Part shown: piece after piece, positions 54,230 through 64,000 of the stretch
Layout of the letters: each line of letters begins with the position of its first letter
Numbering within the stretch: position 1 is the first letter of the stretch
NCBI RefSeq assembly: GCF_000340215.1
Contig: NW_006921554.1
Coordinates: 248,001 to 312,000, forward strand
Source: Pseudocercospora fijiensis CIRAD86
Taxonomy: Eukaryota > Ascomycota > Dothideomycetes > Mycosphaerellales > Mycosphaerellaceae
Length of the DNA stretch: 64,000 bases
Reading direction: 5' to 3'
Made by a program: the position numbers and the translations under genes
Notes under the pieces: model-generated
Databases searched by the model: none
Seen by the model: the letters and a program-made list of their open reading frames with translations, nothing else
What the model was told of the DNA's origin: nothing

Positions 54230-57200
54230 ATTACTAAACATTATATAGTACAATATCAACAAGAGCAAAGATAAGGTATAAAGGAGCTTCCTTTAAGTAC
54301 TAAACCTAAAAGAATATTATATTATTGCAATCTAAGAGCCCTAGCTTAACCTATATACAAAGAGACTAGCAACAGTTAAAGACTTAAGATACTACCTAAT
54401 TATCTATAACTAGGGAGCCCTAAGGACATATATCTATATTAGTAAGGAGATAGATATAGAAACCTAGTAGGCTATACTATAGGAGGATAGGGACCTAATA
54501 TTAGTTTAAGTAGAGATATCCTAAGGTATACTCTAAGTCTACTATATATACAACCTACTACTAGACTTAAGAAGTAGTACCTAACTAAAAACCCTAGAAA
54601 GACTACCTAGAGTTATCTAGGGGAACACCTACTAAATCCTACTTAGGGATTTCAACCTCTACTACCCCCTCTAAGGCTTAGACTTTACCCTAGCTTACTA
54701 CTTCCTAGTAGGAAGACTAATTAATATATTAGAGAGGGAAGGAATAGAAATTGTTACCCTAAAGGGACTAATTACTTAGGAGGCAAGAGGAAGCAGTAGT
54801 ATACTAAACCTATACTTTATATTACATTAGATTAGGAATAGGATTACAAGATATAGGGTCAACTAGGAACTAGAAGAATTATTAGACTACTTCCCGGTGC
54901 AGATTAAGCTAAATATCTAAGCTAATTAGGAAAGGGAACTAGAGGAGAAGCTTAACTAGAAAGGTACCTAATAAGGTAGGATTAGGGAAGAACTAGAAAG
55001 GGACTTAAAACTAGAGGAACTCTTAATAAAGTACCTACTAAGGCTAGAGGACATTAATAAAGCAGTAGAAGAACTAATAGGAATCCTAAAATAGGTAGCT
55101 AGAAAGCATACCCTAGCAAAGAAATATTTACTATACTAGCAACTATACTAGACTAATAAGTATATAAGGAAGGTTAAAGTAGTAAGGAAGGCTAGGAGGC
55201 AGTAGATACAAACCTATACCTAGGAAGTATAGGACAACTATAATAAAGCCTACTAGGAAAAGAAGATCTAGATTAAGAAAGACAAGATACAAGAATAGAG
55301 ATCTATAATAGAAATAATTACAAAGAAACTAGAGGAGATATAGAGGATAGCTAAATAGGTAAGGAGACCTAAACAGGACAAGGATACGCTACTATAATTC
55401 CCGGACATTATAGACTAATAAGGACAAATACAGACTATAATAGAAGGGAAAGTAAGAGCCCTAGGCTAACACTTCTTCTATAGAAAAGTATAAGCAGACC
55501 TATTAGATATAAAGGAGAAAGAATAAGAGACTCTACTACTAGGTATACTAAGAGATACCTAAGTCAAACCCGAAACTATTAAAAGGATCCTAAAGAAAAT
55601 TCTAGGTAATAAGGCACTAGGAGAAGATAAGATCTATAACAAACTTCTAAAAGCATATAGGAAGGGGCTAGCCCTAGTACTAGCTAATATCTTTTTATAA
55701 AGCCTAGCACTAGGACACTACCTAAGACTATTTAGGAAGTCCCTAACAGTAGTGCTAAAGAAACCCTAGAAGGAAGACTATATACAGCTCAAGGCCTATA
55801 GACTAATAGCCCTACTTAATATAATAGGTAAGGTACTAGAAAAAATTGTCGCTAAAAGGCTAACAACCTTTACCGAGGAAAGGAATATCCTTCCTAAAGG
55901 CTAGATAGGAGGAAGAAAGAAGAGGTTAATACTAACAGCTATAGAACTAATTATAGCATAGATTAAGTATATCTAGCACTATAGTCAAAACTAGGTAGCA
56001 ACCCTCCTCTCTCTTAATATTTTAGGAGCCTTTAATAATATCTCTTATAAAAGGCTCCTATATATACTTAAACAGAAAGCTATACTAAACTAAATAGTCT
56101 AATTTATCTAGTCCTTCCTATAGGAAAGATCAATATAGCTTATTCTAGGCAAATTCAAATCAGATCTAATGCTAACTAAAAAGGGAATCCCTTAAGGATT
56201 AATACTCTCCTTAATCCTCTTCCTTATCTTTATAGCAGACCTACTCCTACTCCTAGAATTAAAAAACACATTAGCATTAGGGTTTGTAGATAATATAAAC
56301 ATCCTAGCCTAGTCTAAGATAATAGAAACTAACTATAAGATCCTAGAAGAGAAGCACTAGAAGTATAAAAAATAGGTAAGGAGATATAGAGCAAAATTCG
56401 CCCTAGAAAAGTACTAGCTTATCTACTTTAGTAAGGCTAAATCAACCTATAATATAAAGCAATTAATCACTATCTAAGGCTTTGAAACCTAACTATTAGC
56501 AGAGCTTAGGGTACTAGGGATCTAGCTAGATCTAAAACTGAATTAGGGACTATAAGTAAAGAAAGCAAAGCAGAGGGCAGATGCTAATATACAATCTATT
56601 AATAGGCTTATAGTATCTATATAGGGGGCTACATTCGAGAAAGCCAAAGTTATATATAAAGCAATTGTCAAGCTAGCAATACTATATAGAGTATAGATAT
56701 AGACAGCCTAGGAGAAAACACTAAAGAGGATTAAGTAACTAGTTAGTAGGTCCTAAACCCAAAGCCTAAAGAAAATCCTAGGAGTATACAAAACTATACT
56801 AATAAGGGTAGTAGAAATGGAATTAGGGATCCCACTAGTTAAACAATACTTCAAGGGACTAAGACACTAATATACAGCAAAGACAATAGAATACCTAGCC
56901 TAATAGACTATCTAAAAGGCACTAGACAAGATAAAAGCCTAGTATATTAGGACTAGGAGGCGAGACAGACTATAAATAACTCCCTAGAAGGTCAAAGACC
57001 TAGAGCACTATAGAGTCTTAATAAGAGAAATGCTAGAGAAAGAGCTTTAGGGACTAAATACAAGGCTAAAGGAAGACAAACTAAAGAGAGAGAAACAAAG
57101 CCTAATAGAATCAATAGCTAGATACCTATAGGAGTAGGAATAGAACAAAACACAAGTCAGACTAGGAACCCTAAAGGCACTAATCAAATTTAGTTAATAT

Positions 57201-57610
57201 AACTACTAGCTCTATAAGGACCTAAATAGGGCCGAGGCAAGCCTAGCTATCCAAATCAGATCTAAATATATTAGACTCAGATCTTACCTGTTTAGAAGAA
57301 ACGTCCTAGGAATTAAAAGTAGGGCTTGCTAATATAGCTACCAATCTTAGAACCCTAAGTATATACTACTAGTCTGCCCTTAATAGTTAGAAGGTAGAAG
57401 TAATTAGAGACTAAAAGCAATAGAAAGGGAATACGATAAGCTAATCTAGAGCAAAGAAGACCTAAAGAGGATAGTAAAGTAGATCATTAAATAGGGATTT
57501 ATATAACAATTCGTACTAGCAAGGGAAACTAAGGAGTAGATAAGAAGGAGGGAAGAAGAGGGGGAAAGAAAGGCAGGGCAGTAGGCAAGGTAGTTAGAGG
57601 GTAATAACTA
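54230..57610 (+). pseudogene. LINE copy 2 ORF2 (endonuclease and reverse transcriptase)
   Basis: Collinear with copy 1. The RT box reads GFVDNINILA near 56280, again with the second Asp changed to Asn. GIPQGLILSLILFLIFIADL precedes it. The endonuclease RDFNLYYPL is near 54645. Most differences from copy 1 are transitions at CA or TG sites. Non-functional. Confidence 0.88.
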
Positions 57611-57776
57611 TAACACTAGTATACCCTAGAGGAAGGAAAACAAGGAAACGAGGAAGATCAATACTTATAAATAGGATAGGAGGGAGGTTTTTACCAACTA
57701 AGTTGGTTTCCTACCTAAAACAATATATAGAAACAGACCTATATAGGCCGAAAGGCACTACAACAGGCAAATGAAA

Positions 57777-57800
57777 TATCTATCTATCTATCTATCTATC
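57777..57800 (+). repeat. (TATC)n 3' tail of LINE copy 2
   Basis: Six TATC/CTAT units after ATGAAA at the 3' end; copy 1 has a shorter run (47910-47932). Such short-repeat tails replace poly(A) in several Tad and I-type LINEs. Confidence 0.85.
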
Positions 57801-57815
57801 TATATACTTAAATAA

Positions 57816-58897
57816 CATTTATAGAATTAGATAAATATAAGTATAGATAGTCTTTCTATACTAGTATTATCTTAGATAGTCTATAGATAACTAAAATTTC
57901 TCGTATCTATTAATACTATTATAGGTAAGGCAAAGTTTCCTATAGATAGGTTTTCTATAGGTAGTATTATCTAGTTGCTATATCTAGATAATCGTATCTA
58001 TAATAGATATACGTTTGTATATATATTAAGATCTTTAGAGTTGTTTTTAGTCCGGTTCGTTTCGGTAGTTTCGCTCGGTATAAAGGTTAATCTATTTCCT
58101 TAATAAATTCCGAAGCTCTTATTCGTATAGGTCGAGAGGATTGCCTATTATCGAAGTTATCCGATAGAAGATCGATTGTTATCCGGAGTTGTCGGGGGTT
58201 ATAGATAGCTATAGATATATTAAAGGGTATACAATATATAGTCTAGCGGAGGTCGTAGGAAGTGTCGGATGTCGTAGTAGTAGTAAGCGAGTAGATAATA
58301 ATTAAATATACTTAAACAAGAAGGATTTCTAGGTCCTCTATAATCTATTAAATAAACTAGATGCTAAGCCCTTATTAAATATTTTAGCTAACTATTCTTA
58401 AGTTATAATATATCTAAGTTCTATAGTATCGGTACTATAAGTCCTAATAGCGACAGATAGTAAAAGAGGACGAATAGAGCCTAAAAACCTAGGTTAAAGC
58501 GTAGATTGCCTATTTAGGCCTAGTGCCCCCTCTAATAGGGAATCTAACGTAATCTAACGCGAGTCTAACAATCTAACGATTAATTAACGAATTAATTTCT
58601 AACAAGTTAATAATTAGTACTATATTTAAGGAATCTTTATTAATACGAGGGATCTAAAATTAAATAGTACTCGTACCTCTAAGAGAGAACCTCCTATAGG
58701 TTCGGTCGCCTCTAGAATAAATAATTCTAGAGATATAATTACGGAATTCAAACTAGGGACACCTAGTAGTACGCGTAGGTTAATACGCTTACTTAGAACA
58801 TACTAGTACCCTAATAGCTAATATAATAACGCGACGAATGTCGCGTATTAGCTAGTAAGATAGTTTAACTACTCTCTACTCTACGTCTACTACTATA
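57816..58897 (+). other. Degenerate retroelement-like DNA left of the MULE
   Basis: The first 200 bp are rich in inverted TATAGATAGT units, as near 41900 and 62700. A plus-strand frame at 58316-58500 reads with few stops (KKDF, VLYNLLNKLDAKPLLNILANY), but no family can be named. AATCTAACG-type short repeats lie at 58548-58600. The MULE interrupts this unit; its continuation is at 62147. Confidence 0.35.
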
Positions 58898-58906
58898 GTC
58901 TCTATA

Positions 58907-61900
58907 CTTCGAGGATTCCCCGAGCCCTAGCTACCCGCCCGAGCCCTAGTATATCCTAATATTACGAGATCGGCTATTCTATCTAAAATCGCGTATAGAA
59001 GCGAGAATCGCGTCGTAGTATACCCCTCCGACCGGGCAACTACTCCTATACTACTACTAGTAGGTATAAAGGTAAAGTTTATTAGTAAATTAGTAGTATA
59101 GCAAAATTTAAGGTATTATTAGTTGCTATCTACTTAGGTCTAAGTAGGTTACGACCTATAGCCTTACAGCTACTAAGGCTATATATGCTAGCCTATATTA
59201 GTTACTTATTTGCTAACTAGCCTACTAGTATATATAATACTGCTACTAAGTAAACTAGTAGTACTATTGCGATAGCACTTAGTAACAAAGTAGCCGCCCT
59301 ATTAGCTATATAAGCGACTATTATTATTATTACTAGTACTAAGTAGCCTATCATTATTATTGCTTATATAATGTCGCCTACTAGCGGTTATAGTAAGCTT
59401 GTTACCTCGCTCGCTCTTCTTCTATCTATAGTCGTTATTACTTATAGGTACGAAGGTATTTAACCTCTCGGCGGAGCGGATCTAGCTTAGAAGGTAGCTC
59501 CGGTACTACTACTGCTAGAATTAAAAACTTAATATGTAGATTATAGCATTCGAAGCCGCTTAGATAGTAGGCAGAGCTATAAGTACGATTAGCCTTCTAG
59601 CAAAGGTACTATTAAGTACGATACTAGCTCTTTATATACTTATAGTAGTTAATAGTCGCTCTAAGCTAAGTAAGAGATACGCCTAGCTCTAAGGTAAAGT
59701 CTACGGTCCTTACTATCGCTATCTTATACTTCTTAGTAACTATAGTATAGTTTAAATCGTCGAGTTCTCGAGCCGTTACTATACCCTTAGTTAAATATAA
59801 CGTTACTCCGCTAGTAAGAGGTTTGCGGTTGCTATATACTATCTATAGCTCTTAGAGCCGTACTGGTAGTCGATCTACCTCCTACTTTCGTACTAGTAAG
59901 AAGTCGATAAACTAGTAGACGTAGAAGTAACGTAGCAATAGTAGAGCGCGTTTTCTACTTATCTTAATTAGCTTTATTATCTCGTATAGGTACGGATAGC
60001 TATACGTCTTCGCTAGGTAGTCGTTATAGCGGTACTATAAGTAGGAGTACGAAAAAGCCGAGTGCTTTATCTTGTTACTATTGTCGTCCGTTGTAGTATT
60101 AAGAAGGGTAATAGCACGCTCGTAGACCTTACAAACCTCGAGAAGGCAGTAGTCGCTTATAATACGACTAATACCCGCGAAGAATGGCCCTACTAATAGC
60201 TTATAGTAGCGCTTCAGGTTGTCGGCTAACTAGACTCTACGGCGATCGTGCCCTTAGTACTACTAGTTAAGAAGCGACTCGAAGAGCGTATAAATATCGT
60301 ATTAGCTGCTATAGTTAAGCTACTATTTAGTACGACCGTAGTATACTTCTATTCGAGAGGTAGCCTTCTTACTAAAGTAAAGGATTTGGTTGGTCTGGTA
60401 GTAGACGATCTTCTCTTTATATTTCTACTAATTACTATATAGATATTACTTTAACTAGAGATATATATTATCTAGTTTGCTAACGTTGCTATTAAACTCT
60501 TCTTCTAACTAACTTCTTATAGTATATATAAACAACTATAAGAACTTACTAGTACTTAGACTATTAGTCTAAGAGCTATTAGACTTAATCTATATAAAGT
60601 TACCTCTTTCTTTAAAGATAGGCGTAAGAATATTCTACTATAGATACTAGCTATATATAGTAAAAGGCGCTTTAGGTATAACCTCTTTAATAGCGTAGAT
60701 AAGCGCTTCTTCGCGATCCGTACCTATAACGTAAGGTATTAGATAACCGGCTTCTTCGAGGCCCTTCCGTAGTAACTATTATAGCTATATAAAGTCCTTC
60801 TTGTTAGGCTTCGGCCTAATAGGACTAACGCCGAGCTTAATAGTATTATTTATAGATCTAGCGGCGACTATATCTAGGAGCTCGAGGTTATATAGATTAG
60901 TCGAATACGTAGTATCGAGAACGAGGGTATAAGGCGTATTCTTAAAGGCCGAGAGTAATATAGGGTAAAGGGAAACTATAGACTTAATTAAGCTATTATC
61001 GTTAGATTAAATATCGTAGAACATGCTACTCTTATTAAGCAAGTCGATAGTCCGCTAGGCCTAGTTATACTCCCGTCGACTGTTAATACTACGTCCCTAG
61101 GCGAGGTTTTTAATATTATATAGCCGTAAAAGAACGCTATAGTTACGAAAGTATACTATAATCTTAGAAGTAGCTATTCGAGCTTGCTAAAGCCGGTTTA
61201 ACTCGTCGAGGAACTAAGCCGTACGAGAGCGTTGTCGGTAAGTCGCTAGTACTATAATATTATTAGGTCCGTAGTTATAGTAATAGTAATCTCGATTGCT
61301 AGAGTAGCGAATTTGCTACTAACCTTCTAGTTATAGAGGGTCGATTGCAATAGCGTAGAAGTAGAATTTATACCCTATCTTCTTCGAGTACGATTCGACT
61401 TGCCCTTATACTAAGTCCATTTATCTAGCTAACTAAAGTAGCTATATATATAGTAGTGCCTATATTTAACGCCGTTCTTGTTCTTCTTTAGTATCTGCTC
61501 CTTAAACTCGTACCCGTATTGCGCGCCAAATTTGTAGATATAGCGCTCGAGGGCCTTTTTCGAAGGGAAGTCGTCTTCTCGTAGTATTAGACCTCGAGGT
61601 CGCTCTACTAATACTACCTTCGAGAATAGCGCCTTCTACGGCCGCGGCGATACCGACGCGTACTATAGTAGATACTATAGCCCTATATACGGCGAGTCGA
61701 CTAATCGACTACGCGTACGACCTCTCGGCGCTTCTTCTATTACTAATTCTACTACTACTAATTCTACTACCTCCGATTCTACTACCTCCGATTCTACTCT
61801 ATAGCGCCGGCGATACTATTATTAGCGATACTATCGTTAGCGAGAAAGTTATCGATATAAGCCTCGTATAATAGAGATTTATCTATTTTCGATAGTTACT

Positions 61901-62137
61901 AGGCAATCTACTATAAAAGGGGGAAGAAATGCGAATTTTAGGTCTACGGTAGAATTCGAGGCGCGACTTCCTAGGTAACGCGCTACGCGCCTATTAACAA
62001 TACTAACCAAGAAAGGAAATGGCCTGTATTAGGCAGAAAGAGCACGTAATTCTATATAAAGGCGATTCTACGATAGTGCTAGCCTAGGGATATACTAGGG
62101 CTCGGGCGGGTAGCTAGGGCTCGGGGAATCCTTAAGG
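58907..62137 (-). mobile_element. Full-length Mutator-like element (MULE), 3.2 kb
   Basis: A 9-bp duplication GTCTCTATA (58898-58906 and 62138-62146), the standard MULE length, flanks an element with inverted ends: CTTCGAGGATTCC on the left and, on the opposite strand, CCTTAAGGATTCC on the right. A conserved GC-rich block of about 45 bp (GAGCCCTAGCTACCCGCCCG) lies inside each end. The element holds one transposase gene on the minus strand. RIP is moderate, and the TIR cores are almost unmutated. Confidence 0.92.
59430..61620 (-). pseudogene. MULE transposase
   Basis: A minus-strand frame with RIP stops. The N-terminal FAR1/WRKY-GCM1-like part starts DDFPSKKALERYIYKFG near 61570; its zinc ligand region reads DYYYYNYGP near 61280, from an HNHG-type motif with His to Tyr. 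The catalytic core has LVLDTTYSTNLYNLELLDIV with the first Asp at 60914-60916, and YVIGTDREEALIYAI with the second at 60716-60718. Both fit MULE transposases. The third acidic residue and a C-terminal SWIM finger were not located with confidence. A frame change near 61380 suggests a small indel or intron. Confidence 0.85.
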
Positions 62138-62146
62138 GTCTCTATA

Positions 62147-63640
62147 CTACTACTACGACTTCCGATACTATATACGACTTCCGAACGCCTCTATAAATCG
62201 CCCTCGAAGAGGTTATAAGCCCGGGTAGCTCGTAACTACTCGGAAACCTAAGACAATAGATATCTATAGATACAACCTCTATATATAGATACCTATATCT
62301 ATCTATACCTTCGAAAAGTCTAGACAATATACGATCCTATCGACCGAACCGAACGATACGAACGATATACGGCCGATATTATCTATCCTAAAGGCCTATA
62401 TAACCTAATAGCGCTAATAAACAAGACGGTATACCGACGAATTCCTAGATTTCTAAAGGAGGCTCGTAGAACTCAAAGTCCCTACTACGCTATACCTTCG
62501 AAAGAGAGAGACCTACGGTTACCTAAAGTAAAAGGAACCCTATTAAAGGACCGCTAGGAAAAACTAGCTACATACTCTTATATTAGGTCCGAAAATTAGG
62601 GAAATAAGGGGTTAGTAGCCTCGACAAAGTACCTATAGTATCGCGCCTATCCTCCTAAGGTACTATAAGAAGCAGTATCTAAAGATCTCAGTATTTATAC
62701 GTTCGCCTATATATATTATAGAGTGTCTAATATAGATATAATTATCTAGACCTCTATCTAGCTATAGATATAGATATTATCTATATTTCTAGATTCTAGA
62801 ACTAGATAATACTGCCTATGGATAATATGTCTATATACAACTTCGTCTAAGACAATACCTATAGATACGAGTATATCTCGCCTATCTATACATTATTTAA
62901 GATAATATTAGTATAGAACCTTACTCTATACTAATATCTCTCTATCCTAATAGCTATTATCTCTAATATATAGCGATATAGACAATAAGATAAAGAGTAT
63001 CTCTATTATCTATAGATATCTATAGAACGAGAAACATATACTTATTCCTTAGATAATCTAAGATAATATCTAGGCTCTAGAAGAGCGCTAAGCCGCTATT
63101 TATATTCTCTCTAAGTCGAATATATATTAAAGACACCTAGCTAAATTAGTAGTAACTATACCTAGAGAATTATCTTAGGAATCGTAGACAAGATCTCTAT
63201 TTATTACATAATAATACCTAGGTAGTCTGTTTATTCTAAATAAACTAGATGATCGACGATAGTATATTAAAGAGACTAGATATCTCAAGGTGTTATCTAT
63301 ATTTCTATAGATAAACTCTCTCTCTATAAGATAATATTATTTATATATAATCTTAAGAGACATCTCTATCTAAAAAATATTATCTATAGAAGACTCTCTA
63401 TCTATAAGATAATAATAACTATAGAAGATTTAAAGAAATACTTTATATCTATACTAGAACAAGTTTGAGACAGTTCTATATAAGATCTTTATAATAAGAT
63501 TAACCCTAAGAGGCGGAATTTTCTATTATATATACTAGGTCTAAAAGAACACTCTATCTATTAAGATCTAAAACTATCTTAAACAAGCAGATTTAGTTTA
63601 GATCTTTAGTATTTAAAATACCTTAAGTTTACGATCTATA
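62147..63640. other. Continuation of the unit split by the MULE, then inverted-repeat-rich DNA
   Basis: Up to about 62650 there is mixed-composition sequence without a recognised frame. From 62700 to 63560 many TATCTATAG / CTATAGATA units occur in both orientations, resembling 41900-42250. By position this may be LTR and leader of the Copia-like element whose gag starts at 63640. No LTR pair could be closed inside the window. Confidence 0.4.
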
Positions 63641-64000
63641 AGCTACTTCTTCCCTAGAAACTATTAGACAAATCTCGTTAAGAGCTATCTAAAGAAACCT
63701 AGACTTCGAAGACTATCTTCCCTTATTAGAAAGATAAGAACTAAGCGCTAAGGAGTAAGAGATATATCTCTTTACGGGAGATCTTTTACGTTTAATATAC
63801 TTAAGGGATAACAAAACTATAGGTTTTAGTCTCTACGTATAGAGTCGTATTTAATAGAAAAGGGGTATTTTAAGGCTATTTCCGACGAGAATATAGAAGA
63901 CGAGACTAAAGCTAAAGCTTTCGCTATTCTACGTCTATATATAGAGGACGGACTCTTTTAAGGGTTACTAAAAATATAAAATAAGGATAATCCGAAGGTA
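63640..64000 (+). pseudogene. Third Copia-like gag fragment, running off the window
   Basis: The plus-strand frame reads ESYLIEKGYFKAISDENIED and KAFAILRLYIEDGLFQG near 63845-63965, close to the gag at 42330-42480. It has fewer stops than that copy. The element continues beyond 64000. Confidence 0.6.

Larger units (their letters stand above)
52867..57800 (+). mobile_element. LINE retrotransposon, Tad1-like (copy 2), with a chimeric 5' end
   Basis: Target duplications TATATACTTAAATAA lie at 52852-52866 and 57801-57815. LINE sequence proper starts at 52921 and is nearly identical to copy 1. The first 54 bp (52867-52920) are foreign: about 39 bp (GATCTTTGAATAGGAAGGTA... to GAGCA) match the Gypsy I integrase region at 18437-18478 with one mismatch. 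The tail is (TATC)n. This is the better preserved copy, with an intact ATG at 52927. Confidence 0.93.

Noticed and set aside
60248..60442. Open plus-strand frame of 64 codons
   Set aside because: Antisense to the MULE transposase; it has no motif and no counterpart.
62142..62327. Open minus-strand frame of 61 codons
   Set aside because: It begins outside the MULE and ends in its target duplication; it shows no domain and looks like chance.

Overview
The window looks like a gene-free, transposon-packed block of a filamentous ascomycete (Pezizomycotina). Almost no open frame exceeds 60 codons on either strand, yet long protein-like frames reappear once in-frame TAG/TAA codons are read as former CAG/CAA. 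CpA/TpG dinucleotides are scarce, TpA is abundant and CpG is retained. This is the signature of repeat-induced point mutation (RIP) with a CpA preference. Start codons (ATG to ATA), catalytic residues (D to N, E to K, C or H to Y) and element ends (CAG to TAG, TG..CA to TA..TA) show the same change. I see no host gene, rRNA or confident tRNA.

Layout. 1-2109: right arm of a large hAT transposon (copy E1), inserted into Gypsy copy II (2110-8463, minus strand, 5' LTR at 8177-8463), which itself carries a foldback element (4892-6307). 8464-10467: unrecognised degenerate minus-strand frames around a second foldback piece. 10468-40457: one large hAT element (E2) in plus-strand gene order, split by two nested insertions. 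The first is a full-length Ty3/Gypsy element (Gypsy I, 13019-25261, minus strand, 4-bp target duplication ATAG) in the hAT transposase gene. The second is another full-length hAT copy (E3, 28582-37185, 8-bp duplication TCCTTAAG) in a histone-like gene. 40458-64000: Ty1/Copia-like gag remnants, two closely related Tad-like LINEs (43061-47932 and 52867-57800), a broken MULE-like transposase (about 50200-52000), and a complete MULE (58907-62137, 9-bp duplication GTCTCTATA).

The main discovery candidate is the hAT family. Copies E2 and E3, about 9.1 and 8.6 kb without insertions, share four collinear genes on one strand: an unrecognised basic protein, a hAT transposase, and two different proteins ending in a histone H3 fold (H3-A and H3-B). 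H3-B also keeps a tail resembling the H3 K4/K9 region and a probable small intron. A transposon carrying two H3-like genes beside its transposase is not something I know to be described. Gypsy I adds a second oddity: a third reading frame of about 900 codons lying between pol and the 3' LTR.

Relative ages follow from nesting: E2 predates Gypsy I and E3, Gypsy II predates E1, and a Copia copy predates LINE-1. The LINEs are the least RIP-damaged. All protein names come from reading translations by eye; no database search was possible.
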